64,000 bases of DNA from NCBI RefSeq assembly GCF_002813245.1, contig NZ_PHUF01000004.1, forward strand, positions 124,001 through 188,000. The letters run 5' to 3'. Below the pieces are notes generated by a model. The model saw only the letters and a list, made by a program, of their open reading frames with translations, did not search any database and was not told the origin of the DNA. The stretch is from Novosphingobium kunmingense (GTDB taxonomy: Bacteria > Pseudomonadota > Alphaproteobacteria > Sphingomonadales > Sphingomonadaceae). Positions 52,184 through 61,393 of this stretch are shown here, in pieces (position 1 is the stretch's first letter; the number at the start of each line of letters is the position of its first letter). The position numbers and the translations under genes were made by a program.

Positions 52184-52854
52184 CCGCTGAAGCCGATCCG
52201 GTTGGCGAGAATAACCGCCTGGGTGCGGCTGAACACGTTGAGCTTCTGCAGGATGGCCGAGACGTGCGCCTTGACGGTAGTCATCGACACGTCGAGTTCG
52301 TAGGCGATCTGCTTGTTGAGCCGCCCGGCCACCAGGTGGCCGAGCACGACGCGCTGCTGCGGAGTCAGCGTGTCGATCCGCTCACGGATCGCAGCGTCCT
52401 CGCGGCTGGCATCGTCGTCCTGGTCGAGCACTTCGGGGACGTAGAGTTCACCCGCCATCACGCTTTGCAGGGCGGCGACGATGTCGTTGCGCTTGAGCGA
52501 CTTGGGAATGAAGCCGGCCGCCCCGGCGGCCAGCGCGTCGCGGATCGTGGCCCGCTCCATCGCGCCCGAAACCATGACGATCGGCGTGCCGGGAAAGCCC
52601 TGGCGCAGTTCCACGAGGCCCGAAAGGCGGGTCACCTCGGGCAGGTTGAGGTCGAGCAGGACGAGATCGATGTCGTAGTTCGCCGCTAGAACCTCCTTCG
52701 CTTCCGCGATGGTTCCGCCTTCGTGGATGGTGCAGCCCGGGAAGCACGCTTCGAGCACGCTGCGCAGGCCGTCGCGCACAAGTGAATGATCGTCGATCAC
52801 CAGGATGCGTTCGGGCGGAGGAAAGGCCGGGCCCATGGGTTTGGTCGCTGTCAT
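52180..52854 (-). CDS. LuxR-type response regulator of the exa locus (ErbR/AgmR-like)
   Basis: A 224-residue response regulator. The receiver shows ILVIDDHSLVRDGL, phosphoacceptor Asp68 in DLVLLDLNLPE, and Lys118 in GFIPKS. The LuxR helix-turn-helix is LTPQQRVVLGHLVAGRLNKQ and SMTTVKAHVSAILQKL. ATG 52854 was chosen; a poor ribosome site and an upstream ATG at 52869 leave some doubt. It converges on the hybrid kinase gene with 4 bases of overlap and is read into from the dehydrogenase side. It probably activates the alcohol dehydrogenase genes. Confidence 0.88.
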   Translation of the reverse strand: MTATKPMGPAFPPPERILVIDDHSLVRDGLRSVLEACFPGCTIHEGGTIAEAKEVLAANYDIDLVLLDLNLPEVTRLSGLVELRQGFPGTPIVMVSGAMERATIRDALAAGAAGFIPKSLKRNDIVAALQSVMAGELYVPEVLDQDDDASREDAAIRERIDTLTPQQRVVLGHLVAGRLNKQIAYELDVSMTTVKAHVSAILQKLNVFSRTQAVILANRIGFSG

Positions 52855-52924
52855 GGCTGGGGAGGACATAGCAAGCGCTGGCGGGACACGCCATGAGAGA
52901 GAAGGGCGTGTCCCGCTCAGCATC

Positions 52925-54667
52925 TTACTTGGGCAGCTTGAACACCCAGAGCGATCCGCCCTGGCTGATTTCCTTGAAGGTCTTGGCGACTTCGCCGCCC
53001 CACAGCGGGACCGCACCGCCCCAGCCCGACATGACCGCAACGTACTGTTCGCCGTCCTGTTCCCAGGTGACCGGCGATCCGACCACGCCTGACCCGGTCT
53101 GGAACTTCCACAGCTCCTGCCCGGTCTTGGCATCGAAGGCCTTGAGATAGCCTTCGGGCGTGCCGGTGAAGACGAGGTTGCCGCGCGTGGTCAGCACTCC
53201 GCCCCACAGCGGCGCCTTGTTCTTGTATTCCCAGACGATCTTGCCGGTCGCCGGATCCATCGCGCGCAACGCGCCGATGTGGTCCTCGTGGGTCGGCTTG
53301 ATGGTGAAGCCCGCGCCCAGGTAGGCCGCCCCCTTCTTGTAGGCGATGGGTTCGTTCCAGATGTCCATGCCCCAGTCGTTCGACGGGATGTAGAACAGGC
53401 CGGTGTCCTTCGAATAGGCCATCGGCATCCAGTTCTTGCCGCCAAGGAAGCTCGGCGCGGAGAACACGACCTTGCCCTTTTCCGTGCCGCTCGGCGCGCC
53501 GGGGCGGTTGTCGGCGACGTAGTTGGGGCGGCCGGTCTTCGGGTTGAAGCCGTTGGCCCAGGTCGTTTCGGCGACGAACCGGTTGGCGCTGATGAACTTC
53601 CCGTTGGTCCGGTCGAGCACGAAGAAGTAGCCGTTGCGGTCGGCCTTGGCGCCCAGCTTCATCGGCTTGCCGCCAATTGTCGCATCGAACGGGATGAACT
53701 CGTTCACGCCGTCGAAGTCCCAGCCGTCGTGGGGGGTGGTCTGATAGGACCACTTGATCACGCCGGTGTCCGCGTCGATCGCGACGGTCGAGCTCGAATA
53801 GAGGTTGTCTCCGGGGCGCAGGTGGCTGTTCCACGGCGCCGGGTTGCCGGTGCCGAAGTAGACCAGGTTGGTGCCCGGATCGTAGGTCCCGCCAAGCCAG
53901 GTGGCGGCGCCACCGGTCTTCCACAGGTCGCCGGTCCAGCTGGCGTTGGTCTTGCCAGAGATGCCGTTGGGCTTGCCGCGCAGGGTGCCCATGTGGCCTT
54001 CGACGGTCGGGCGCTCCCAGATCACCTCGCCAGTGTCGACGTCGCGCGCGGTAACCGCGCCGACCACGCCGAATTCACCGCCCGAGTTACCGGTGATCAC
54101 CATGTTCTTGACGATCAGCGGCGCCGCCGTCGCCGAATAGCCGGCGCGGTAATCGGCCATGGTCTTGTTCCAGATGACCTTGCCGGTGTTGCGGTTGAGC
54201 GCGACGATGTGCGCATCGAGCGTCGCGAAGATGATCTTGTCGCCGTGGATCGCCGCACCGCGGTTGACCACGTCGCAGCACGGCATGATGCCATCGGGCA
54301 GGCGCGCGTCGTACTGCCACTTCTTTTCGCCGGTGCGCGCGTCGAAGGCGTAAAGCCGCGAATAGGACCCGGTCACGTAGATCGTGCCGTCATAGACGAT
54401 CGGCTGCGATTCCTGGCCGCGCTGCTTTTCCCCGCCAAGCGAGGAGGCAAAAGCCGGAACCAGTCGCGCGACGTTGCCGGTGTTGACCTTGTCGAGCGGG
54501 CTGAAGCGCTGGGCCTGCGGCCCGAGGCCATAGGTCAGGACGTCGCCGGTGGTTTCCGCATCGTTCATCAAGTCGGCACTGGTCGGCCCTTCGGCCAGGG
54601 CCGCCGTGGACATCGCGGTTCCGAGCAATGCCAGCCCGACAAGGCTGCGCTTCATTGTGCCTTTCAT
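52925..54667 (-). CDS. PQQ-dependent alcohol dehydrogenase, lanthanide-type active site
   Basis: A 580-residue periplasmic quinoprotein with signal peptide ([16 protein letters not shown]), no haem-binding CxxCH, and the eight-bladed propeller repeats ([23 protein letters not shown]). The adjacent Cys130-Cys131 (MPCCD) forms the typical disulphide beside PQQ, and Glu198 and Asn275 are probable metal ligands. The catalytic Asp317 is followed two residues later by Asp319 ([12 protein letters not shown]), the pair found in lanthanide-dependent XoxF and PedH, where calcium enzymes have Ala, Ser or Thr. It oxidises primary alcohols and passes electrons to the nearby cytochrome c. AGGAGG precedes ATG 54667. 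Confidence 0.92.
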   Translation of the reverse strand: MKGTMKRSLVGLALLGTAMSTAALAEGPTSADLMNDAETTGDVLTYGLGPQAQRFSPLDKVNTGNVARLVPAFASSLGGEKQRGQESQPIVYDGTIYVTGSYSRLYAFDARTGEKKWQYDARLPDGIMPCCDVVNRGAAIHGDKIIFATLDAHIVALNRNTGKVIWNKTMADYRAGYSATAAPLIVKNMVITGNSGGEFGVVGAVTARDVDTGEVIWERPTVEGHMGTLRGKPNGISGKTNASWTGDLWKTGGAATWLGGTYDPGTNLVYFGTGNPAPWNSHLRPGDNLYSSSTVAIDADTGVIKWSYQTTPHDGWDFDGVNEFIPFDATIGGKPMKLGAKADRNGYFFVLDRTNGKFISANRFVAETTWANGFNPKTGRPNYVADNRPGAPSGTEKGKVVFSAPSFLGGKNWMPMAYSKDTGLFYIPSNDWGMDIWNEPIAYKKGAAYLGAGFTIKPTHEDHIGALRAMDPATGKIVWEYKNKAPLWGGVLTTRGNLVFTGTPEGYLKAFDAKTGQELWKFQTGSGVVGSPVTWEQDGEQYVAVMSGWGGAVPLWGGEVAKTFKEISQGGSLWVFKLPK

Positions 54668-54752
54668 CCTACCCTCCTGTTCCGGCGATCCGCTGCGTTG
54701 GCCGCATCGGATCCCGCGTCATTGTGCAATTTCGAACCTATCGGCTGGCTGC

Positions 54753-54769
54753 GGTCCAGCAATTGGACC
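54753..54769. promoter_or_regulatory. Perfect dyad upstream of the quinoprotein dehydrogenase gene
   Basis: GGTCCA-GCAAT-TGGACC is a 6+5+6 inverted repeat 86 bases before the dehydrogenase start, in the 122-base gap after the XoxJ-like gene. It may be an operator of the LuxR response regulator or a weak hairpin; only the symmetry is seen. Confidence 0.4.
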
Positions 54770-54789
54770 TTGGGCCAATCACGGCCGGG

Positions 54790-55662
54790 TCATTCCCCGG
54801 CCGGCTGCGCGGCGACGGCGGGCTTCCATTCGACGCCGTGGCGCGCGAAGAGGGCCGTCATGCGCCCGTCCGCGGCCATCGCCTCTATCGTCCGATCAAG
54901 CGCGTCGCCCAGCGAGCGGCTGTTTTCCTTGACCGCAAGGCCGATGTCCCAGCCCGGCGACATGATCGCCTGAAGCGGCGCGCGGCGGCGCTTGAGGCCT
55001 TGCGAATTGGGTTCGGCGGTCACGTGCTCGACCTGCGCGCGGGTCGCGACGGCCACGTCGGCTTCCCCCGAACGCACCGCGCGCACCGCCGCGTCGCCGG
55101 TAGGATAGTGGCGCACATCGCTGCGCAGCACGCCGCCGAATCCTCCCAGGAGGTACATGTCGGGAATGGAATCGAGCTCGGCCGCCAGCCGCTTGCCCTT
55201 GAACTGGGGCGGCGGCACGTCGCAGTCGGACTGTTCGGCTCCGCAAACCGCGGCGAAGTTCTCACGGTAATAGGGCGCGAGCAGGACGACCTGGTCGTTG
55301 TCGATCTGCAGGCGCCGGTCGAACGGCACGTGCATCATCACGTCGCAGGGCTGGAAGCCGAGGAGGCCGCCGCGCCAGACCACGTTGCGCAGGTCGTCGC
55401 CAAGGTCCTCGCCGGCAAGGAACTCGACTACCTCGGCCCGCACGCCCAGAGTGGCGGCCAGCGCCCTGGCCAGATCGACATCGATCCCCTGGGGAGCGCC
55501 GCCGTTCTCGCTCCACGACCAGGGCCGGTTGTCGCGGTAGACCCCGATCCGCAGCACGCCGAGTTCCTGAACCCTGGCCAACGGTGCGGCGCCGAGCCGG
55601 GTTGCCGGGAGGAGCGCCGCGCCGGCGGCCAGTCCTGCGATGAGCCCCCTGCGCGTCAGCAC
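54790..55662 (-). CDS. MxaJ/XoxJ-like periplasmic binding protein
   Basis: A 290-residue solute-binding-fold protein that accompanies quinoprotein dehydrogenases. It begins at GTG 55662, just after the cytochrome stop, and opens with a twin-arginine-like signal (TRRGLIAGLAAGAALLPA). The mature part starts LGVLRIGVYRDNRPWSW and shows GIDVDLARALAATLGVRAE and AVRAVRSGEADVAV, as in amino-acid-type binding proteins. No ABC permease or ATPase lies nearby, which agrees with a maturation or PQQ/metal-loading role as proposed for MxaJ and XoxJ. Confidence 0.85.
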   Translation of the reverse strand: MLTRRGLIAGLAAGAALLPATRLGAAPLARVQELGVLRIGVYRDNRPWSWSENGGAPQGIDVDLARALAATLGVRAEVVEFLAGEDLGDDLRNVVWRGGLLGFQPCDVMMHVPFDRRLQIDNDQVVLLAPYYRENFAAVCGAEQSDCDVPPPQFKGKRLAAELDSIPDMYLLGGFGGVLRSDVRHYPTGDAAVRAVRSGEADVAVATRAQVEHVTAEPNSQGLKRRRAPLQAIMSPGWDIGLAVKENSRSLGDALDRTIEAMAADGRMTALFARHGVEWKPAVAAQPAGE

Positions 55663-55663
55663 G

Positions 55664-56098
55664 TCAGTCGTCTGAATGAACGGTTTCAAGGTAGCTGCGG
55701 ATCGCCCAGCCCGCCTTCTGGCCGAGGACCTCGCCGAACGGCGGCATGTAGACCTTGCCGTCGCGGCTCGAGCCATGCTGGAAGCGTTCGACGTACCATT
55801 CGTCGCCCGGATCGCCCAGCTCGAGATAGCGCAGGTCCGGCGCAATCCCGCCCGAAATGGCCTGGATGCCGTGGCAGCGCGCGCAGTTCTGCGCATAGCC
55901 GCTTTCGCCGATCTTGATCGCGTCGGCGTTGCCCCGGTAGGGATTGTGCTTGCGCCAATCGGCCCCGATTTCGGGCAGCTTCGACGTGTCGATCGCCTGC
56001 GGGGTGACGTCGCCGTGCGCCATCAGCCGGGTGCCGCTGACCGCGGCCAGAAGCGCGAGCGAAGCCGCCAACGCCTTGCGGGAATGGGAAAATGCCAT
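55664..56098 (-). CDS. exaB: Cytochrome c-550 electron acceptor of the alcohol dehydrogenase
   Basis: A 144-residue periplasmic cytochrome c with signal peptide (AASLALLAAVSGTRLMAHG), one haem site CARCH (Cys72-Cys75-His76) and a probable distal ligand Met118 in VYMPPF. It would take electrons from the quinoprotein dehydrogenase and pass them to the oxidase. It is first in the cytochrome, XoxJ-like, dehydrogenase order, and its stop is one base before the start of the next gene. Divergent from the beta-propeller gene. Confidence 0.9.
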   Translation of the reverse strand: MAFSHSRKALAASLALLAAVSGTRLMAHGDVTPQAIDTSKLPEIGADWRKHNPYRGNADAIKIGESGYAQNCARCHGIQAISGGIAPDLRYLELGDPGDEWYVERFQHGSSRDGKVYMPPFGEVLGQKAGWAIRSYLETVHSDD

Positions 56099-56242
56099 GC
56101 CGGTATCCTCATCTCAAAAGCCGTCGATTCGCCTTGGCGCAGTCCGACGATCGGTTGCCGGGCATGTTATGAGCCCTTCGGCGCGGCCCCAATTGTACTA
56201 ATTTCCAATGCAGCGACCGGCGAAGCGGCGTATTCTCGGCCG

Positions 56243-57214
56243 ATGCGGATTTTCTGGTCAATCGCCGGTTCAGCTCTGGCTCTCGCTGCGCACGTTGGCG
56301 CAGTGCGCGCGGAGACGGCCTATGTCTCGAACGAGAGGGGCGATTCGGTCACCGTGATCGACCTCGCCTCGGGCGCGGTGAAGGCCACCTGGCCGGTCGG
56401 CGGCCGGCCGCGCGGGATCACGCTGAGCAAGGACGGCAAGTACCTCTACATCTGCGCGAGCCGCGACAACACGGTCGAGATCCGCGACGCCGCCACCGGC
56501 GCGCTAGTTGCCGAGCTGCCCGCCGGCGCCGATCCCGAACAGTTCTTCCTGTCGCGCACCGGGGACACCCTGTTCGTCGCCAACGAGGACGATGCCGCGG
56601 TCACCGCGGTCGACCTCGGCTCGCGCAAGGTCTCCTGGCAGGTCGCCGTCGGCAAGGAACCCGAAGGCGTTGCGCAAAGCCCCGACGGCAAGTGGCTGGT
56701 CGTGACCAGCGAGGAATCGAACACGATCGCCTGGATCGATGTCGCCACGCACACCGTCGTCGCCGAAAGCGAGACCGACGAACGGCCCCGCCACATCGAG
56801 TTTACCGCCGACGGCAAGGAGATGTGGGTCGCGGCCGAAATGGGCCAGACCGTCCACGTGTTCGATCCGGCCGACCGGTCGCGCAAATCGACCCTGCGCT
56901 TCGCCCCGCCCGGCGTTCCCGATTACAAGGTGCTGCCCTGCGGCATCCGCTTTACCCCCGATGGCAGGACCGCGGTGATCGCGCTCGGCCGGGCCAACCA
57001 GATTGCATTCGTCGATGTCGCCAGCCGCACCGTGCGCGGATACGCCAAGGTCGGCGACCGACCATGGCACCTGGCGCTGACCGGCGACGGCAAGACGGCG
57101 GTCGTCGCCAACGGCCTGTCCGATACGGTCAGCCTGGTCGATATCGCCGCGATGCAGGTGACCAGAACGATACCGGCGGGCGCCGGCGCCTGGGGCGTCG
57201 TGCTGCGACCCTGA
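56243..57214 (+). CDS. PQQ-catabolism-associated YVTN beta-propeller protein
   Basis: A 323-residue periplasmic protein with signal peptide (SALALAAHVGAVRAE) and seven YVTN-type repeats (AYVSNERGDSVTVIDLASG, LFVANEDDAAVTAVDLG, TIAWIDVATHTVVAESE, IAFVDVASRTVRGYAKVGD). This family accompanies quinoprotein alcohol oxidation loci; its function is not established, but a scaffold or sensor role is likely. ATG 56243 was chosen, as upstream codons from 55676 lie antisense to the cytochrome gene. It faces the cytochrome operon across a 144-base shared promoter region. Confidence 0.88.
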   Translation: MRIFWSIAGSALALAAHVGAVRAETAYVSNERGDSVTVIDLASGAVKATWPVGGRPRGITLSKDGKYLYICASRDNTVEIRDAATGALVAELPAGADPEQFFLSRTGDTLFVANEDDAAVTAVDLGSRKVSWQVAVGKEPEGVAQSPDGKWLVVTSEESNTIAWIDVATHTVVAESETDERPRHIEFTADGKEMWVAAEMGQTVHVFDPADRSRKSTLRFAPPGVPDYKVLPCGIRFTPDGRTAVIALGRANQIAFVDVASRTVRGYAKVGDRPWHLALTGDGKTAVVANGLSDTVSLVDIAAMQVTRTIPAGAGAWGVVLRP

Positions 57215-57340
57215 CCACCCGACCGGTCCTGCCCGGCCTGCTTGGCCAAAGGTAGGAGAACCAAAGTCCAATTTCCGCAAAACCGCGGCGCTCCCATCCT
57301 TTCCCGACCGCCAACCCGGCGAAAACAGATGGGGGATGCG

Positions 57341-58747
57341 ATGTTGAAACGCACGTTGTTGGGCGGCGCTGCCGCCGCTGTCCTGTTCACCGCCACGGCC
57401 GCTCCGGCCTTCGCCGGCTCGTCGGCCGAACTGCTCAAGCGGCTGCACGAAAAAGGCATCCTGACCGACGAGGAATACCGCGTGCTGCTGGCCCAGGAAC
57501 AGGCCGAAGCTGCCAAGGCAAGCCAGGCGCCCGCCACTGCGGCGACTTCCTCCGCCGCGGATGACGGGCTCAATGTGAAGCGCACCGACAGCGGCATCGG
57601 CCTCGTCGTTGGCGATGCCACGATCAAGTTCTCGGGCTCGGTCAACGGGTTCTACGTCCACGACAACCCCGACACGCCCAGCGCCACGACCAGCGTGGTC
57701 GGTGGCATCGCCAGCGTCGGCACGGCGAACAGCAGCGCGGTGCGCAACGGACTGCTGCCGGGCTTCTTCAAGATCGACGTGACCACCCAGCAGGCCGGTC
57801 TCGATATCGGGGCGCACTTCGGCATGTATCCCGGCATCAACAGCACCGCCTGGGGGGCGCTGGGCGCCAACAACGGCGGCCAGCCGACCGCCCTGGCAAC
57901 CGCGGGAATCGACTTCCGCCAGACCTATCTGACAATCGGCAAGGCCGGCCTTGGCGAGCTCAAGATAGGCCGCGACATCGGCCTGTTCGGCTCCGAAGGG
58001 ATCCTCAACGACATCACGCTGCTGTCCTCGGGCACACCGGGCGGCAACGTGGCGCCGGGCAACACGACGCTGGGCCGCATCGGCGCGGGCTACATCTACA
58101 CCGACTTCCAGCCGCAGATCACCTACACCACGCCCAGCCTCGGCGGGGCGCAGCTGGCGGTCGGAGTGTTCCAGCCGCTGAAGTCGCTGACCGCGCCTGA
58201 CCAGACCAACAGCGCCCCCGGCTTCCAGGCCAAGCTGACCTACGATGCCAAGCTGGGCGGCGCGTCTGCGCGGCTGTGGCTGTCGGGCGTGAACCAGCGC
58301 CACGACAGCGTGCTGGCCGGCAACATCGACTACACCGGCCAGGGCTTCGACACCGGGGCCAAGGTTACCGTCGGCCCGATCACGCTGACCGGCTACTACT
58401 ACGGCGCCAAGGGACTTGGCACCACGGTGCTCGGCCTGTTCGACACCGACGCGCTGGGCAATCCGCGCAGCAGCAACGGCTTCTACGCCCAGGGCCTCGC
58501 TTCGTTCGGCAAGCTTTCGATCGGCGGCAGCTACGGCGAAAGCCGCTTGCGCCACGCCAACGCCGCCGACCGCCTGGCCAATTCGACGCTGGTCCACGTC
58601 AATTCGAGCTGGGTCGGCCAGCTCCGTTATGGACTGACCAGCTGGGTGACGCTGCTGGGCGAATACGTGCACAGCAAGGCCAAGGCCCACAACGGCAACG
58701 AGGCGGAAAGCGACGCCATTGCGCTTGGCGGCATCCTGTTCTTCTGA
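57341..58747 (+). CDS. Outer-membrane porin with periplasmic coiled-coil start
   Basis: A 468-residue outer-membrane protein with signal peptide (GGAAAAVLFTATAAPAFAG), a short helix-loop region (ELLKRLHEKGILTDEEYRVLL), then beta-strand-rich porin sequence with alternating DIGAHFGMYPG, IDFRQTYLTIGKAGLGELKIGRD and a terminal Phe (LGGILFF). The helical start with ILTDEEY is a hallmark of the porins that anchor to the cell wall. It may admit alcohols. ATG 57341 follows GGGGG by 5 bases; ATG 57329 is also possible. Confidence 0.85.
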   Translation: MLKRTLLGGAAAAVLFTATAAPAFAGSSAELLKRLHEKGILTDEEYRVLLAQEQAEAAKASQAPATAATSSAADDGLNVKRTDSGIGLVVGDATIKFSGSVNGFYVHDNPDTPSATTSVVGGIASVGTANSSAVRNGLLPGFFKIDVTTQQAGLDIGAHFGMYPGINSTAWGALGANNGGQPTALATAGIDFRQTYLTIGKAGLGELKIGRDIGLFGSEGILNDITLLSSGTPGGNVAPGNTTLGRIGAGYIYTDFQPQITYTTPSLGGAQLAVGVFQPLKSLTAPDQTNSAPGFQAKLTYDAKLGGASARLWLSGVNQRHDSVLAGNIDYTGQGFDTGAKVTVGPITLTGYYYGAKGLGTTVLGLFDTDALGNPRSSNGFYAQGLASFGKLSIGGSYGESRLRHANAADRLANSTLVHVNSSWVGQLRYGLTSWVTLLGEYVHSKAKAHNGNEAESDAIALGGILFF

Positions 58748-58851
58748 ACAGGGGGCTGACGCCGGCCCATCCAGCGCATAGGGGTGTGGCCGGCCTACCG
58801 CATTGCGGTTTGCCGGCTACATCCGTTTTCGAGAACCTGAAGATCGACGCC

Positions 58852-60867
58852 ATGACTTCCTCCCGCCTTGCCCTGACTGTCGCACTTGCCATGGCCCTGC
58901 CCGGCCTTGCCCGTGCCGCGACCGACGCCGAGCAGCCGGCCATCGTGGTAACGGGGCAAGGCCTGCCCGACAGCCCGGCAACGCCTGCCTACGATGTCGT
59001 CACGCTCGGCGCGGACCAGCTTGCCGCCAGCGCCTCGGGCCGGCTGGAGGACGCACTGGGCGCGGTCGCCGGGTTCCAGCAGTTCCGCCGTTCGGACAGC
59101 CGGTCGTCGAATCCCTCGGCGCAGGGCGCGACCTTGCGCGCGCTGGGCGGCAACGCGACCAGCCGCACCCTGATCCTGCTCGACGCGGTGCCCTTGGCCG
59201 ATCCGTTCTTCGGTTATATCCCGTTCGCCTCGGTTGCGCCGGAACGGCTGGCCATGGCCCGGATCACCCGCGGCGGCGGGTCGGGCGCCTTCGGTGCCGG
59301 CGCGGTTGCCGGCACGATCGAACTGACCAGCGCCGCGCCGCCGCAGCTCGGCCTGTTCGATGGCAGCGCTCTCGTCAACGATCGCGGCGAAACCGAACTG
59401 TCGGCCAGCCTGGCCCCGCAACTGGGTGGCGGATTTGCCGAACTGGCGGGCCGCTGGGACCGTGGCCACGGCTTCTGGACCACGCCGGAGGCGCAGCGCG
59501 TTCCGGCCAGCGTCCGGGCCCGGTTCGACAGCTGGTCCGCCTCTGCACGGGCCGTTGCGCCGCTTGGCAGCGATACCGAACTGCAGGCCCGCGTGGCCGC
59601 CTTCAACGACGAGCGCACACTGCGCTTTGCCGGGGCCGACACCAGCTCCAGCGGTCAGACCGCCAGCCTGCGGCTGGTCGGCAAGGGCGATTGGGGCTTC
59701 GATGCGCTCGCCTATGTCCAGGCCGGAAACTTCACCAACGTGGTGATCAGCTCGACCACGTTCCGCACCTCGCTCGACCAGTATGCGACCCCGACCACCG
59801 GCACCGGCGGCAAGCTCGAGCTGCGCCCGCCGCTGGGCGGCGATCACGTGCTGCGTCTTGGCGGCGACTGGCGCATTGCAAGTGGCGAAGCCAAGGAAGT
59901 CGCCTACAACGCGAGCACCGGCGCCGTGACCGCGCGGCGCATTGCCGGCGGGCGCAACAGCCTGTTCGGCTTCTATCTCGAGGACGACTGGACCCTTGGC
60001 CCGGTGGTCCTGACCGCCGGCGCACGCGCCGATCGCTGGGCGATTTCCGATGGCCACTTCATCAGCCGCACCGCCGCCGGAGCCGTCACCCTGTCCAGCG
60101 CCTTTGCCGACCGTTCGGGCTGGGAAACCACGTTCCGCGGCGGCGCGCTGGCCGATCTGGGCGCTGGGGTAAAGCTCCGCGCAGCGGGCTATACCGGCTT
60201 CCGCCTGCCCACGCTCAACGAGCTGTACCGTCCCTTCGCGGTCTTCCCGGTGACCACCAGTGCCAACGCGGACCTGGAAAACGAACGCCTGCGCGGCGTG
60301 TCCGCCGGCTTGGACTGGACTCCGGTCGAGGCGGTCACCCTGTCGTTCACCGCCTTCGACGACAAGGTCCGCCGCGCCATCTCCAACGTCACAACCGGGG
60401 TCAACGCGCGCCAGCGCCGCAATGTCGATGCGGTCCATTCGCGCGGGCTCGAGCTGGGCTTTCAGGCGGCGGCCGGCCAGGTGCGGTTCGACGGATCGCT
60501 GGCGCTTACCGATGCCGAGGTCGAGGCGAGCGGCACGGCCATCGGACTCGACGGCAAGCGCCCGGCCCAGACCCCGCGCGTCGCGGCAAGCGGTACGCTG
60601 TCGTGGAAACCGGCCGAAGACTGGACGCTCGCGCTGACCCTGCGCCACGTCGGCCAGCAGTTCGAGGACGACCTCGAGACAGACTCGCTTCCGGCCGCGA
60701 CTATACTGGGCGCCTTTGCCGAGATCCCGCTGCGCCAAGGACTCAGCCTGGTCCTGCGCGGCGAAAACCTGACCGGAGAACAGGTCCTGACCCGCAAGCA
60801 GGGCACCTCGGTCGACCTGGGCGTCCCCCGCACAGTCTGGGCCGGGGTAAGGGTGTCGCTGCGATGA
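58852..60867 (+). CDS. TonB-dependent receptor
   Basis: A 671-residue TonB-dependent receptor of the short, vitamin- or metal-chelate-like type. Signal peptide LTVALAMALPGLARA, TonB-box-like AIVVTGQGL, plug with GATLRALGGNATSRTLILLDAVPL, and a barrel ending VWAGVRVSLR. The size and plug resemble BtuB-like and siderophore receptors, not the large sphingomonad group. It is followed with a 4-base overlap by a cytochrome b561 gene and then by another receptor, so a reductive uptake module is likely. The ligand is unknown. Confidence 0.9.
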   Translation: MTSSRLALTVALAMALPGLARAATDAEQPAIVVTGQGLPDSPATPAYDVVTLGADQLAASASGRLEDALGAVAGFQQFRRSDSRSSNPSAQGATLRALGGNATSRTLILLDAVPLADPFFGYIPFASVAPERLAMARITRGGGSGAFGAGAVAGTIELTSAAPPQLGLFDGSALVNDRGETELSASLAPQLGGGFAELAGRWDRGHGFWTTPEAQRVPASVRARFDSWSASARAVAPLGSDTELQARVAAFNDERTLRFAGADTSSSGQTASLRLVGKGDWGFDALAYVQAGNFTNVVISSTTFRTSLDQYATPTTGTGGKLELRPPLGGDHVLRLGGDWRIASGEAKEVAYNASTGAVTARRIAGGRNSLFGFYLEDDWTLGPVVLTAGARADRWAISDGHFISRTAAGAVTLSSAFADRSGWETTFRGGALADLGAGVKLRAAGYTGFRLPTLNELYRPFAVFPVTTSANADLENERLRGVSAGLDWTPVEAVTLSFTAFDDKVRRAISNVTTGVNARQRRNVDAVHSRGLELGFQAAAGQVRFDGSLALTDAEVEASGTAIGLDGKRPAQTPRVAASGTLSWKPAEDWTLALTLRHVGQQFEDDLETDSLPAATILGAFAEIPLRQGLSLVLRGENLTGEQVLTRKQGTSVDLGVPRTVWAGVRVSLR

Positions 60868-61391
60868 GCGCGCCGCAAGAGCAGCGCTACGACCGCGTGG
60901 CGCGCGCGCTCCACTGGATGGCGGCAGTGCTGATCATGGCCAATCTGGCGAGCGGCTTTGCGAAGGATGCGCTCGACGGCATCTGGAACGTGGTGCCGCT
61001 GCACAAGTCGATCGGCCTGACCGTCCTGGTGCTGGGCACGGCGCGACTGGCCTGGCGGCTCGGCCACCCCGCCCCGCCCCTGCCCGCAGGCACGCCCGCC
61101 TGGCAGCGCAAGCTGGCCGGTGCGGTCCACGCCAGCTTCTACGCGCTGATCATCGTCCTGCCGCTGACCGGCTGGATCATGTCGTCTGCCTCGAAGTTTC
61201 CGCTGGCCTGGTTCGGGCTGTTCGCCTGGTCCAAGTTCGCCGTCACCAAGGACAGCGCTATCTATGCCGTCGGGCGCGAGGCGCACGAGGTGCTCGGCTT
61301 CGCCTTTGCCGCGCTGATCGTGGTCCACGTCGCGGCCGCGCTCTATCACCACATCGTCGTGCGCGACCAGTTGCTGCGCCGCATGGCCTGA
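60864..61391 (+). CDS. Cytochrome b561 family protein
   Basis: A 175-residue inner-membrane di-haem cytochrome b with four helices. Haem ligand histidines are expected in LHWMAA, PLHKSIGL, HASFYALI and REAHEVLGF. It transfers electrons between quinol and periplasmic carriers. It is coupled to the upstream receptor gene (ATGA overlap) and lies 2 bases before the next receptor, so it may reduce the imported metal chelate or link the receptors to respiration. Confidence 0.9.
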   Translation: MSAPQEQRYDRVARALHWMAAVLIMANLASGFAKDALDGIWNVVPLHKSIGLTVLVLGTARLAWRLGHPAPPLPAGTPAWQRKLAGAVHASFYALIIVLPLTGWIMSSASKFPLAWFGLFAWSKFAVTKDSAIYAVGREAHEVLGFAFAALIVVHVAAALYHHIVVRDQLLRRMA

Positions 61392-61393
61392 CG

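Noticed and set aside
56504..58690. A 728-codon minus-strand frame opposite the beta-propeller and porin genes
   Set aside because: It spans two well-supported plus-strand genes and their gap and has no recognisable domain.
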